The position numbers were made by a program, and so were the translations under genes. Of a stretch of DNA of 64,000 nt, positions 8,361 through 17,176 are shown one piece after another (position 1 is the stretch's first letter; each line of letters opens with the position of its first letter). The notes below the pieces were generated by a model. The model saw only the letters and a list, made by a program, of their open reading frames with translations. It was not told where the DNA came from and made no database searches. The DNA lies in NCBI RefSeq assembly GCF_000620625.1, contig NZ_JIAW01000004.1, positions 281,223 to 345,222 on the forward strand, given 5' to 3'. This stretch comes from Mycobacterium sp. URHB0044. Its GTDB lineage: Bacteria; Actinomycetota; Actinomycetes; Mycobacteriales; Mycobacteriaceae.

Positions 8361-9623
8361 TCAGGCCTTGGCGAGTTGCTTCTGCTCGTACAGCCGCGCC
8401 CACTCCTTGCGCGGCCGGATCGACACGTCGACGTCGGTCGCCTTCGCCCGCAGCGCCTTCACGGTGGCCTGCTCGCGAGGGGTGCGCGCGAACGGATCCC
8501 AACCGAAGAAGCGGCAGGAGTTCTCCCACGTGATCTTGTTGATGTCCGAGTCGTCGGCGCCCGCTGCGTTCAACTCGGCGAGCACCTGTTCGGGCGCGTC
8601 GGGCCAGAAGCAGTCGGAGTGCGGGTAGTCGCACTCCCATGCGATGTTGTCGATGCCGATCTCGTGGCGCAGCTTCAGCGAGGTCTTGTCGGTGACGTAG
8701 CAGGCCAGCGAATGGTCGCGGAACACGTCGCTGGGCAGCTTGTCCCCGAAGTCGCGGCGCAGCCACTTCTGGTTCGTGTAGTGCCGGTCGCTGCGATCGA
8801 GATAGAACGGGATCCAGCCGATGCCGCCTTCCGAGAAGGCGAACTTCAGGTCGGGATAGTTGCGCATCGCGGGGCCCCACAACAGATCCTGCGCGCACAT
8901 CGCCGACACCTGGGTGGCCAGGATGATGAGGTTGTCGATCGGCGCGTTGGGCGCCATGCTGATCGCCCCGAAGCCGGTGCCGATGTGCAGGCACATCACC
9001 ACGTTCTCCTCCGAGAGCGTCCGGAACACCGGGCCCCAGTAGTCCTCGTCGTGATAGCTGGGCAGCCCCTCCAGGTGCGGAAGCTCGGGCATCGTCACGG
9101 CCCGGCAGCCCTTCGCCGCCACCCGGCGGATCTCGTTGCACATCCCCTCGGGCGTCCACGTCGGCAGGATCGCGATGGGGATGAAGCGGTCCGGGTAGGA
9201 ACCGGCCCACTCGTCGATGTGCCAGTCGTTGTACGCCGACACCATCACCAGCGTGACGTCCTCCCGCGTCATGTTCAGGTGCCGGGCGGAGAAGCCGGTG
9301 AACGTCGGGAAGCACATCGAGGCGAGGATGCCGTTGCGGTTCATGTCGCGAACGCGTTCGTGGACGTCGTAGACGCCGGGCCGCATCTCGGCGAAACCCG
9401 CGGGATCACGGCCCCACTCCTCTGCCGGCCAGGACACGACCGCGTTGAGCCCGCTGACGCCCTGCGGCCGGCCCTGGTACATCCACTGGTCGACGCCCTT
9501 GTCGTCGGTGACGACGATGGGTGCCTCGGATTTGTACTTGGCAGGGACGTGGTTGAGGAACATGTCCGGCGGCTCCACGACGTGGTCGTCGATGCTCACC
9601 AGGATCAGGTCTTCGGTCTGCAT
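8361..9623 (-). CDS. Amidohydrolase-2 family metal-dependent hydrolase
   Basis: 420 residues. Begins with ILVSIDDHVVEPPDMF, where the amidohydrolase-2 family carries its first metal-ligand region. It continues with the TIM-barrel pattern, including CLHIGTGFG, LKFAFSEGGIGWIPF and IAWECDYPHSDCFWP, the last carrying the conserved Asp. Relatives decarboxylate or hydrolyse aromatic and related acids. The ATG at 9623 is used; a TTG two codons upstream is unlikely. It diverges from an AraC regulator only 24 bases away, so it is probably that regulator's target. Confidence 0.85.
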   Translation of the reverse strand: MQTEDLILVSIDDHVVEPPDMFLNHVPAKYKSEAPIVVTDDKGVDQWMYQGRPQGVSGLNAVVSWPAEEWGRDPAGFAEMRPGVYDVHERVRDMNRNGILASMCFPTFTGFSARHLNMTREDVTLVMVSAYNDWHIDEWAGSYPDRFIPIAILPTWTPEGMCNEIRRVAAKGCRAVTMPELPHLEGLPSYHDEDYWGPVFRTLSEENVVMCLHIGTGFGAISMAPNAPIDNLIILATQVSAMCAQDLLWGPAMRNYPDLKFAFSEGGIGWIPFYLDRSDRHYTNQKWLRRDFGDKLPSDVFRDHSLACYVTDKTSLKLRHEIGIDNIAWECDYPHSDCFWPDAPEQVLAELNAAGADDSDINKITWENSCRFFGWDPFARTPREQATVKALRAKATDVDVSIRPRKEWARLYEQKQLAKA

Positions 9624-9633
9624 ACCCAAGTAG

Positions 9634-9639
9634 TACCGT
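9634..9639 (+). promoter_or_regulatory. Candidate -10 element for a leaderless AraC transcript
   Basis: TACCGT fits the mycobacterial TANNNT -10 pattern and ends eight bases before the GTG of the AraC gene, which has no ribosome-binding site. A transcript starting at or near the GTG would be leaderless. Confidence 0.35.
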
Positions 9640-9647
9640 CTAGCGGT

Positions 9648-10487
9648 GTGACCGTCTCTGCGCTTTCGGACAGAGGTTTATCCGAATCGGCCAAGATTCC
9701 CCGGCCCGTGATCGAACTTCGCCGAGGTGGCCGTGCGCTCGCCGGTAGCTACCTCTACGAGGGCGACGGGCTCATCACCGGCTGGCACTCCCACGAGGTG
9801 CACCAGATCGAGTACGCGGTGCACGGCGTGGTCGAGGTGGAGACCGACTCCGCGCACTATCTGCTGCCTCCGCAGCAGGCGGCCTGGATCCCGGTCGGGC
9901 TGGAACACCAGGCCGTGATGAATCCCGACGTCAAGACCGTCGCGGTGATGTTCGACCCGCAACTCATTCCCGACGGCGGTGACCGGGCGCGGATCATCGC
10001 GGTGTCGCCGCTGATCCGCGAGATGATGATCTACGGGCTGCGGTGGCCGATCGACCGTGCGCATGGCGATGACGTCTCGGACGGCTTCTTCCGCACCCTG
10101 GCCGATCTCGTCTCCGAGGCCCTCGACCACGAGGCGCCGTTGAGCCTGCCGACGTCGGACCATCCAATCGTCGCGGCGGCCCTGGCCCATACCAAGCAGC
10201 ACCTCGACTCCGTGACCGCCGACGAGGTATGCCGCGCCGTCTCGGTGTCCGAGCGGACGTTGCGCCGCCTGTTCGCCGACACGCTCGGACTGTCGTGGCG
10301 CACTTACCTGCTGCACGCGCGCATGTTGCGGGCCATGGCGCTGCTCGCGGCGCCCGAACAGTCGGTGCAGGAGACCGCGACGGCGGTCGGGTTCGACAGC
10401 TTGAGCTCGTTCACCAGGGCGTTCACGCTGTTCAGCGGAGAGACGCCATCGACGTACCGCAAAAGAGTTGGCGGAGCAGGGATTTGA
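9648..10487 (+). CDS. AraC-family regulator with N-terminal cupin domain
   Basis: 279 residues. Residues about 30-120 form a cupin-like sensor (GWHSHEVHQIEYAVHGVVEVE, with HxH-type histidines). The C-terminal third carries the two AraC helix-turn-helix motifs (ADEVCRAVSVSERTLRRLFADTLGLSW and the VQETATAVGFDSLSSFTRAFTLFSGETPSTYRKR signature, shown in part). The start is inferred from the first GTG after the divergent amidohydrolase; the frame is open far upstream without family similarity. It probably controls the divergent amidohydrolase gene. Confidence 0.85.
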   Translation: MTVSALSDRGLSESAKIPRPVIELRRGGRALAGSYLYEGDGLITGWHSHEVHQIEYAVHGVVEVETDSAHYLLPPQQAAWIPVGLEHQAVMNPDVKTVAVMFDPQLIPDGGDRARIIAVSPLIREMMIYGLRWPIDRAHGDDVSDGFFRTLADLVSEALDHEAPLSLPTSDHPIVAAALAHTKQHLDSVTADEVCRAVSVSERTLRRLFADTLGLSWRTYLLHARMLRAMALLAAPEQSVQETATAVGFDSLSSFTRAFTLFSGETPSTYRKRVGGAGI

Positions 10488-10499
10488 CGGAACCTCGGC

Positions 10500-11147
10500 C
10501 TACGACTCGATCGCTTGGTCGTTGCCGCTGCGTCGAGTCAGTCCGTCCCGCAGGAGTGTGTTGACGGAGTTTTGCCATCGTTGCAGCTGCTCGGACGTGT
10601 TGAAGGGTTCGGGGAGATGGCGTTCGATGTGACCACGCAGGATGAGCGCGCCGAGGGCCAACACGAGGGAGTTGAGGGCGGCCCACGTCAGGTCGAGGTC
10701 CGGGCCCGTCTCACCGTGTTCGCTGCGCCGGACCCAGCGGGCGGTCCCCTGCGCCACCAGGGTGTCGAACACCGCGATTCCCAGCGGGGTCCCTTCGACG
10801 ATCGCGTGACCGATGTAGTCGGCCACGTCTGGCTGCTCGGCGATGAACTGGGTCACCTTCTTCCCGACGTCGGCGATCGAATCGGCGGGCGGCTCGGGGA
10901 TGGGTTCGGACAACGTCGCGCTCACCACAGCCAGCACATGTTCGTCGACGGCTTTGATGAGGCCGGCCTTCGTCACGAAGTGGTGCTGTACCAGTCCCAG
11001 GGACACCCCGGCCGCAGAGGCAACGCTGCGCAACGTCGTGGCCGACGTGCCGACGGTCGCGAAGCTCGTCAGAGCGGCATCGCGTATCCGCTCGAACGTC
11101 GAGGGCTCGTCCTGACCGACTCGATCAGTCTCCGACTGCCCGGTCAC
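10500..11147 (-). CDS. TetR-family repressor divergent from WhiB gene
   Basis: 215 residues. Residues about 15-65 form a TetR helix-turn-helix (IRDAALTSFATVGTSATTLRSVASAAGVSLGLVQHHF, shown in part by its core). The rest is a ligand domain like that of mycobacterial TetR proteins of unknown ligand. The GTG at 11147 gives the expected N-terminus; no strong ribosome-binding site is visible. A double ATAC-N4-GTAT operator lies 13 bases upstream and overlaps a TATTGT -10-like element, pointing to autorepression and control of the divergent WhiB gene. Confidence 0.88.
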   Translation of the reverse strand: MTGQSETDRVGQDEPSTFERIRDAALTSFATVGTSATTLRSVASAAGVSLGLVQHHFVTKAGLIKAVDEHVLAVVSATLSEPIPEPPADSIADVGKKVTQFIAEQPDVADYIGHAIVEGTPLGIAVFDTLVAQGTARWVRRSEHGETGPDLDLTWAALNSLVLALGALILRGHIERHLPEPFNTSEQLQRWQNSVNTLLRDGLTRRSGNDQAIES

Positions 11148-11159
11148 ACCACCAGAGTA

Positions 11160-11200
11160 GACAATACGCGTGTATCGTTTTCCGATACAAACGTATTGTC
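11160..11200. promoter_or_regulatory. Double TetR operator in the TetR-WhiB divergent promoter
   Basis: Two copies of ATAC-N4-GTAT occur at 11164-11175 and 11185-11196, centres 21 bases apart (two helical turns). They are embedded in an 18-base inverted repeat (11160-11177 against 11183-11200) with two mismatches and a 5-base spacer. Two repressor dimers on the same DNA face is the natural reading. Confidence 0.7.
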
Positions 11201-11296
11201 GACCCGCCGGGTGATGTGGAGGCCATCGCAGTGCACGACGGAATGCGGCCCGCCGACACGGCCATCCAGACCAGATCGCGTGAAACACGAAGTTCG

Positions 11297-11563
11297 ATGT
11301 CGTTCGAGGGGTCGTCGAACTTCGCGTGCACACGAGATCCCGACCGGTGGACGACGACTGCTGACGAGGGCGCCAAGGCGCTCTGCCGCGCCTGTCCCCG
11401 CCGTTGGCTCTGCGCGCAGGACGCCTGCCGGACACCCGGGGCGGAAGGCCTGTGGGCCGGCATCTTCATCCCCGAAGCAGGTCGGGGTCGCCAGTTCGCA
11501 TTGAGGCAATTGCGCTCCCTGGCCGAGAGCAACGGTTACCCGGTTCGCAGGGCGGCGTCGTAG
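11297..11563 (+). CDS. WhiB-family iron-sulfur transcription factor (WhiB5-like?)
   Basis: 88 residues from the ATG at 11297; upstream starts at 11243 or 11216 would lengthen the N-terminus. Four cysteines fit the Wbl cluster ligands: one in FACTRDP, then LCRACPRRWLC (CxxC-x5-C). The G[L/V]W turn follows as EGLWAGIFIP, and a basic RGRQFALRQLR segment follows that. Wbl proteins bind a [4Fe-4S] cluster and partner with the principal sigma factor. The overall look recalls mycobacterial WhiB5, but that assignment is tentative. It is divergent from a TetR gene and shares its double operator. Confidence 0.8.
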   Translation: MSFEGSSNFACTRDPDRWTTTADEGAKALCRACPRRWLCAQDACRTPGAEGLWAGIFIPEAGRGRQFALRQLRSLAESNGYPVRRAAS

Positions 11564-11621
11564 CGCGAATCGTCTGCACCACGGCCGTCGACCGGTCCCG
11601 CCCCAGTACCCTGTCGACGGG

Positions 11622-13118
11622 ATGACTGCCGAACGGATCGACCTGATTCACGAGCTGGTGTCGTCGGCCGCCGCCGCCGTGCCCGACCGGGCCGCGATCA
11701 TCTCCTCCGATGGCACGGCGACGACCTTCGCCGAGTTCGACCGTCAGGTGTGCTCGGTCGCGGCCTGGGTCGGCCGACGTACGCGCCGCGGCGACCGCGT
11801 AGCCGTCATCGCGGACAACAGCGCCGCGTACGCCCTGCTGTATTACGCCGTTCCACGCAGCGGCCGCATCCTGGCGCTGATCAACCAACGGCTCAGCCCC
11901 GGGGAGCAGGCTGCCCAGCTGGCATCGGCCCAGCCCACCGTCCTCTTTGGTGATGCGCGCTATCTGAAGGCGCTGCCGAAGGACACCTCGATCACGCACG
12001 TCGTGGCGTTCGACGAGCCGGATTGGCAACGCGCGAACGATGATTGGGAGGGTTGCGCCGAGACCGTCGCGCCCGACGACCCCGCCTGGCTGTTGTTCAC
12101 CAGTGGATCCACTGGGCCGGCGAAGGGCGTGCTGCACACCCATCGCTCGATCACGGCCGCGGTACGGGGCACGATCGCCGGGCGTTCGGTGCAGTCCGGT
12201 GGCATCTACCTATTGCCGTTTCCGATGTGCCACGTCGCCGGTTACAACATGTTGGTGCACCACGGCGCGGGCTCCACGGTGCTGCCCGTCGCGGCGTTCC
12301 GTCCCGACACCTTCGCCGCGGCAATCAACAGCCACGGCGTGACGTCCTGCTCGCTGGCACCGACGATGCTGCACGCACTGCTCACTCATCTCGAGGAAAC
12401 AGGAATCGAGCTGCACACGCTGCGCGACATCGCGTACGGCTCCGCCGCGATTCCCGCCGATCTGCTCCGACGTGCGCTGGGGCGTCTCGACGTGAACTTT
12501 CATCAGGGTTACGGAATGACCGAAACCGGCGGCAACGTCACGTTTCTCGGTCCCGCCGAGCACCGTGCCGGAGCGCGTGGCGACACCTCGATCCTGTCCA
12601 CCGCGGGGCGCCCACACGGTGGCGTCGAGATCCGCATCGACTCCGAGAAGGACGGTGTCGGTGAAATTCTCGTTCGCGGTGCGCAAGTCGCGGCCGGTTA
12701 CTGGCCGGGTGACGTGCCGGCGACGGTCGACGGTTGGTTGCGCACCGGCGACGTCGGCCGCATCGACGGCGATGGTCGTCTCGTCGTGGTCGATCGCCGC
12801 AAGGACGTGATCATCACCGGCGGCGAGAACGTGTCGTCACGGGAAGTGGAGGACGTGCTGTCGAGTCACCCGGACGTCGATCAGGTGGCCGTCGTCGGCG
12901 TGCCCGACGAGTATTGGGGCGAGGCGATCTGCGCCGTCGTCGTGACCCCTCCGAACCGGCGACCGTCGACCGAGGACCTCACCGCGCACGTCCGGTCGCG
13001 GATCGCCGCCTTCAAGCGCCCACGGCACGTGTTGTTCGTCGATGCTCTCCCGTTGACCAGTAACGGCAAGGTCGCGAAAGAGGCTGTGCGGCAATATGCC
13101 AGGGCCGAGCTGAGCTAA
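11622..13118 (+). CDS. Acyl-CoA synthetase / AMP-dependent ligase (FadD-type)
   Basis: 498 residues, class I adenylate-forming enzyme that activates a carboxylic acid to an acyl-CoA via an acyl-adenylate. Core motifs are all present: LLFTSGSTGPAKGV (P-loop, about residue 160), YGMTETGG (A5), LRTGDVG and VVDRRKDVIITGGENV (A7-A8), and the C-terminal catalytic lysine in LTSNGKVAKEAV. The ATG follows GACGGG. The acid substrate is not evident. It converges on the flavin reductase gene with a short hairpin between. Confidence 0.92.
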   Translation: MTAERIDLIHELVSSAAAAVPDRAAIISSDGTATTFAEFDRQVCSVAAWVGRRTRRGDRVAVIADNSAAYALLYYAVPRSGRILALINQRLSPGEQAAQLASAQPTVLFGDARYLKALPKDTSITHVVAFDEPDWQRANDDWEGCAETVAPDDPAWLLFTSGSTGPAKGVLHTHRSITAAVRGTIAGRSVQSGGIYLLPFPMCHVAGYNMLVHHGAGSTVLPVAAFRPDTFAAAINSHGVTSCSLAPTMLHALLTHLEETGIELHTLRDIAYGSAAIPADLLRRALGRLDVNFHQGYGMTETGGNVTFLGPAEHRAGARGDTSILSTAGRPHGGVEIRIDSEKDGVGEILVRGAQVAAGYWPGDVPATVDGWLRTGDVGRIDGDGRLVVVDRRKDVIITGGENVSSREVEDVLSSHPDVDQVAVVGVPDEYWGEAICAVVVTPPNRRPSTEDLTAHVRSRIAAFKRPRHVLFVDALPLTSNGKVAKEAVRQYARAELS

Positions 13119-13120
13119 AG

Positions 13121-13140
13121 GAGGCGTCCGCTTACGCCTC
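13121..13140. terminator. Short hairpin between convergent genes
   Basis: GAGGCGT and ACGCCTC form a perfect 7-base stem with a 6-base loop at the end of the acyl-CoA synthetase gene and over the stop of the convergent flavin reductase. There is no clear T-run, so this is a weak terminator candidate. Confidence 0.3.
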
Positions 13141-13635
13141 GTGGCCCGGTTCGACGTCGCGCAGGTCGGAGAACGACAGCCAATCCTCGAAGCCCTCGGG
13201 CGACATGCCCGCCACGGGGTCGAGGAGATGTCCGACGTGATCGCCGACGTCGAAGCGGTTCAGGACAAGACCGACGAACCACGCCGACGCGTCCTCGAGG
13301 ATGGGTAGCCCCTCCGGTCCGGGCCGCCACGCGCACCGTTCGAACTTGTCGATCCGATCGCCCGTCTGCCCACCGAACAACTCGGCCACGTCTCGATGGC
13401 GCCGAGATAGGACGTGGACGGCCAGATGCGTCGCGTGCTCAGCGACCCGGTAGGTGCGGTTGCGGCGCGAAAGCCCGATCAAGAACAGCGGCGGGTGAAT
13501 GCTGGTCTGACTCGCGAACCCGACCAGGCACCCCGCCTGCGCTCCGTCGGCAGCTCGGGTCGTCACCACGAACATCGGGTAGTCCAGCGTGGCCACCAGC
13601 CGTTCGAACGCCTGAGTGCTTGGTTCGGTCGTCAT
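13132..13635 (-). CDS. Flavin reductase-like split-barrel protein
   Basis: 167 residues. The sequence FERLVATLDYPMFVVTTR, then CLVGFASQTSIHPPLFLIGLS and YRVAEHATHLAVHVLS, is the core of the flavin-reductase-like FMN-binding split barrel. Members reduce flavin with NAD(P)H or act as flavoprotein partners of monooxygenases. It is encoded just downstream of a second split-barrel protein, 24 bases apart, probably as one unit. The partner oxygenase is not in this neighbourhood. Confidence 0.85.
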   Translation of the reverse strand: MTTEPSTQAFERLVATLDYPMFVVTTRAADGAQAGCLVGFASQTSIHPPLFLIGLSRRNRTYRVAEHATHLAVHVLSRRHRDVAELFGGQTGDRIDKFERCAWRPGPEGLPILEDASAWFVGLVLNRFDVGDHVGHLLDPVAGMSPEGFEDWLSFSDLRDVEPGHEA

Positions 13636-13659
13636 CGTCGAGATTCCGCTGCAGCCGAT

Positions 13660-14082
13660 TCAGTTGGCGAGATCGAATGCCTTGACGACCTTGGTGGGCC
13701 GGACTCGGACGGTGATCTCGCCGGGAACGGCGTTGCGGCGGCCGAACTCGTCGGCGCGTTCGGCGCCCATGTAACGCGCGCCCGTCCTCGTCGCGATGTC
13801 GAGCGCCTCGTCGAGATCGTCGCTGGTGGTCGCCTCGCCCTGGATCTGCACGAAGCCATACGGTGGGTGCGGGTCGTCGACGCACAGGACCACGCGCGGA
13901 TCACGTGCCAGCGCACGGCCTTTCGCCGTGTCCTTGCCGGTGTTGAATACCAGGTCGCCGCCGTCCACCACGAACCACACCGGCGCCACCAACGGTCGGC
14001 CGTCGGCGGCCAGGAATCCGAGCATTCCGGTACGCGTACCGGAGGAAAGGAAGGCGATCACGTCTTCGGAGAGTTCGGCCAC
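13660..14082 (-). CDS. PPOX-class split-barrel protein, probably F420- or flavin-dependent
   Basis: 140 residues resembling the PNPOx-like mycobacterial family (Rv1155 type): LGFLAADGRPLVAPVWFVVDG, DLVFNTGKDTAKGRALARDPRVVLCVDD and a GxATTSDD stretch. Such proteins bind F420, FMN or heme and reduce small molecules. The GTG at 14082 is chosen over 14091 because TAGTGT at 14090-14095 looks like a -10 box exactly seven bases before it, which suggests a leaderless message; 14091 would lie inside that box. Confidence 0.8.
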   Translation of the reverse strand: MAELSEDVIAFLSSGTRTGMLGFLAADGRPLVAPVWFVVDGGDLVFNTGKDTAKGRALARDPRVVLCVDDPHPPYGFVQIQGEATTSDDLDEALDIATRTGARYMGAERADEFGRRNAVPGEITVRVRPTKVVKAFDLAN

Positions 14083-14089
14083 CCGACCC

Positions 14090-14095
14090 ACACTA
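14090..14095 (-). promoter_or_regulatory. Candidate -10 element for leaderless PPOX transcript
   Basis: TAGTGT (minus strand) matches TANNNT and ends seven bases before the GTG at 14082, the distance expected for transcription starting at the first coding base. Confidence 0.4.
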
Positions 14096-14127
14096 GTCCG
14101 GCGACTGCGGATCCGGACGGCGGCGGT

Positions 14128-16881
14128 TTACGTCTGGCCGTGCTGCTCGCGAAAGGCGATGGTGAGCTGCACACGCGACTTCACGTCCAACTTTCGGAAC
14201 ACGGCCCGAAGATGGGTATTGACCGTGTTCGGGGAGACACCCAACTCCGCCGCGGCGGAGCGGTTGGTGTGCCCTGCGCTGATCAGCTCCACGACACGCA
14301 ACTCCGTTGGGGTCAGGGCCGCCCAACCCGTCTGCGGCCGGGGCGCCGGATCGAGAATCCGGACTCCGCGGATGCCTTGGCTACGAAGAAGTTTCGCGAC
14401 GGCGCGACCGCTCGACAGGGCTCCCACCCGTCGATAGATCTCTCCCGCCTCGACGAGCGCCGGGACACCCGCGTCGGGCCGGCCATGGCTCAGCAGCGCC
14501 GACCCGAGGTCCTTCAGCGCGTCGGCGAGGACGAGCGGGCGGGGTGATTCCCGAAGGACCCCGACCGCGTCGGCGAGCACACCCGGGTCGTCGGCCAGCA
14601 ATCCACGGACGTGCAGTGCCGTTCCCGCCAAGGTCGGTACACCCGGATTGCGTTGTGCGACAAGCTCGGCGATATGGGCGGCCTTGCGGGCGAACTCCCG
14701 GTTCGCGGCGTCGAGGCCGATGCGGGCCAGCATCCGCATCCACGGGGGTGACCAGGGCCAGGGATCGCGGGACTCCTCTGCCCCGTCGAGAAGCGGCGCC
14801 AAAATCGCCAGGCCGCCGTCGTAGTCTCCGGAGGTGGCCTTCAGCCAGCCCTGCATCAGGCGCAGGCGCGGGACACCGCGTCCATCCGTGCCGTCGTCGT
14901 CGTCCTCGGCGGAGGCGAACAGCTCCGCCGCCTTCGGAAGGTCGCCGCGGTAGGTCGCCACGGCGGCCAGCACCATGCGTGCGTTGAGCCGAAACCCGTA
15001 GTTTCCGGTCTCGTCCGCGAGCCTCAGCAGCGTGCGGGCACCCGCCTCGGCGGCGTCGAAACGGGCCAGGTTGTGGTCCTGCCACATCTGCGCGTAGAGC
15101 ATCGAGGGCAGCAGGCCGTCGTCATCGTGGGCGTCGCGGATCTTGGCCAGCATCGCCTCGGCGTCGTCGTAGCGGTCGAGATGCTGAAGCGTCCTGATCT
15201 CCTCGTCCTGGTACGCCGAATCCGACAACCGCCGCAGGTGGGTGAAGTGGTCAAGGGCTAGTTGGTGTCGACCCTCATTGCGCGCGGCCTCGATCAAGGC
15301 CACGACGGCGAGCCGCTGAGAGTAGGCGTCCTGGAGTCGGTGACCCTCGCCGAGCGCTACCCGTGCCATCGCCTCGGCGCTCGCCGCCGACCGTGTCCGG
15401 GATGCCGCAAGTGCCTGCGCCGCCGAGAGTTGAGCGCGCAGCACCGCCGAGACACCGTCTCGAACCAAGGCACCGCCGGCGCGCCTCTCCATCTGGACGC
15501 AGTCACCGGCGCACCAGAGCGCCCGGCACGCCTGCAGTTCGATCCTGGCGATGGTCTCGGGTTCGACCGCGACTGCGAGCAGCCGGTCCGCCACGGCCAG
15601 CGCCTCCCCTTCCCGCTGCACGTTGACCAAGGTCTCGACCGTGCGCTCGCCGGCGAGCAACCACGACGGATGGGTATCGGACGTCAGCGCGAACGCCTGC
15701 TGCGCCAGTTCGGCTGCCTGATCGGGCATCGAGGCCATGCACTCGCGGGCCGCCTGTTCCAGCGCGAGGACCGCTTCTTCGTCGTCCTGCACGGCGCTCG
15801 CCCGGAAGTGCGGCGCCGCCACCAACACCGACTCTCCAGCGCCGACGACGTAGCGGGCGCAGGCACGGTGTAGCGCCCGGCGATCGTCCGGCCGGATGTC
15901 TGCGTATACGGCTTCACGAACCAGGTCGTGGGGGAAGAACACCTCGCCATCGGCGCTGCCGAGCAGCCCGTTGTCGACGCCTTCCCGCACCAACGTTGCC
16001 ACCTGTGCCTCCGAAACACCGCCGAGCAGATGCGCCGCATCGGTGGTGCTCAAAGCGCGGCCCCACACGGCGGTCAGCCGGATCAGGGCGCCCGCCTGCT
16101 CCGAGAGTCCATCGAGTCGACCCCTGACGCCGACCGACAACTCGGCGTGCAGATCGCCGACGCGTTGCCCCCGCTCGTGCCGACGCGCGAGACCGTCGAT
16201 CACCTGCGCCGCCCAGAAGGGGTTTCCGCCGACCCCGCCGAGTAGACACCGAATGTCCGCCGACGGTTCGGCGCCCAACCGGTCGGAGGCAAGGCCGTCG
16301 ATGTCGTCGAAGGTGAGTGGACCTAGCGCGATGCGCGTGATGGTCGTGGCACCGTCGGTGCCCGCAATCATCTCTTCGAGTGGATCGCTGGGGACCCACC
16401 GGCTGGCGACCGCCCACACCACGGGCGACCCGGCCAGCCGCGCCGGCAGGACGCGCAGCGCGAACCTGGTCAGCCGGTCGGCCCACTGGACGTCGTCGAT
16501 GGCGATGAGCACCGGAGTGTGCACGGCCAGCTCCTCCAGCACCGCGCTGATCCGGTCGATCAACCACAGCGGTTTGTCGTACAGCGGTGCGAGGCTGGCG
16601 AATGCGTCGCCTGACAGCAGCGGTTGAGGGCCGGATCGCAGGGACACCAACAGCGGTGCGCCAGGAGCAATCTGGTCGCCTTGTTCGGCCTTGCCGCCAC
16701 CCACCTTGAATCCCGCCCGGGATGCCTGTTCGACGACGGCGCGAAGAACCGCGGACTTGCCGATGCCCGGCTCACCACTGATCACCACCAGCGCGCCCTG
16801 CCCGGTCCTGGCCGCGCGACGCAACGCGTCGAGCGCGCGCGACATCGCGTCGCTGCGTCCTCGGAGCGCGAACCGAGCCAT
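14128..16881 (-). CDS. LuxR-family transcriptional regulator with large ATPase domain (LAL/MalT-like)
   Basis: 917 residues, the normal size for LAL regulators. Walker A is GEPGIGKS (residues 36-43) and Walker B is LIAIDDVQWAD (about residue 130). A long helical, TPR-like middle follows, and a C-terminal GerE/LuxR helix-turn-helix (LTPTELRVVELISAGHTNRSAA then VSPNTVNTHLRAVFRKLDV). These proteins switch transcription in an ATP- and inducer-dependent way. ATG at 16881. It is divergent from the GjpA-like gene across a 295-base gap; its target is not shown by the sequence. Confidence 0.9.
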   Translation of the reverse strand: MARFALRGRSDAMSRALDALRRAARTGQGALVVISGEPGIGKSAVLRAVVEQASRAGFKVGGGKAEQGDQIAPGAPLLVSLRSGPQPLLSGDAFASLAPLYDKPLWLIDRISAVLEELAVHTPVLIAIDDVQWADRLTRFALRVLPARLAGSPVVWAVASRWVPSDPLEEMIAGTDGATTITRIALGPLTFDDIDGLASDRLGAEPSADIRCLLGGVGGNPFWAAQVIDGLARRHERGQRVGDLHAELSVGVRGRLDGLSEQAGALIRLTAVWGRALSTTDAAHLLGGVSEAQVATLVREGVDNGLLGSADGEVFFPHDLVREAVYADIRPDDRRALHRACARYVVGAGESVLVAAPHFRASAVQDDEEAVLALEQAARECMASMPDQAAELAQQAFALTSDTHPSWLLAGERTVETLVNVQREGEALAVADRLLAVAVEPETIARIELQACRALWCAGDCVQMERRAGGALVRDGVSAVLRAQLSAAQALAASRTRSAASAEAMARVALGEGHRLQDAYSQRLAVVALIEAARNEGRHQLALDHFTHLRRLSDSAYQDEEIRTLQHLDRYDDAEAMLAKIRDAHDDDGLLPSMLYAQMWQDHNLARFDAAEAGARTLLRLADETGNYGFRLNARMVLAAVATYRGDLPKAAELFASAEDDDDGTDGRGVPRLRLMQGWLKATSGDYDGGLAILAPLLDGAEESRDPWPWSPPWMRMLARIGLDAANREFARKAAHIAELVAQRNPGVPTLAGTALHVRGLLADDPGVLADAVGVLRESPRPLVLADALKDLGSALLSHGRPDAGVPALVEAGEIYRRVGALSSGRAVAKLLRSQGIRGVRILDPAPRPQTGWAALTPTELRVVELISAGHTNRSAAAELGVSPNTVNTHLRAVFRKLDVKSRVQLTIAFREQHGQT

Positions 16882-17113
16882 CAGCCGTCCATCCCATCAC
16901 GCCCCGTTACGACACCGTCGACGCCGCTCAGCCGGGCGATCCGGCCACTGATCCGCAGCACGGGGATGCTTTGGAGAACGCGGTTGCGCACGAAAGATTC
17001 CCCTGGCAATTGCCTGACAGCGGACCGTTCGACCACCTCATCGTCTGCGGCCGCCAAAGATCATCAATTCATGCGATGGGCAGGACGAGCCATCGGTGAT
17101 TGAGTCATCGCTG

Positions 17114-17133
17114 CTTGCGAAGTTACTCGCAAG
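17114..17133. promoter_or_regulatory. Inverted repeat upstream of GjpA-like gene
   Basis: CTTGCGA-AGTTAC-TCGCAAG is a perfect 7-base inverted repeat with 6-base spacer, overlapped by a second small dyad TTACT-CGCA-AGTAA. It lies in the gap between the LuxR regulator and the GjpA-like gene, about 45 bases before the latter's start. An operator is more likely than a terminator because it sits at the promoter side. The rest of the 295-base gap shows nothing distinct. Confidence 0.35.
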
Positions 17134-17176
17134 TAAGTTGCGCCGAGTACGCGCTCACACCACCCAAGGGGTTCGC

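Noticed and set aside
8316..9647. Upstream extension of the AraC frame by about 440 codons
   Set aside because: It is antisense to the amidohydrolase gene and shows no family similarity; the AraC protein starts at the GTG at 9648.
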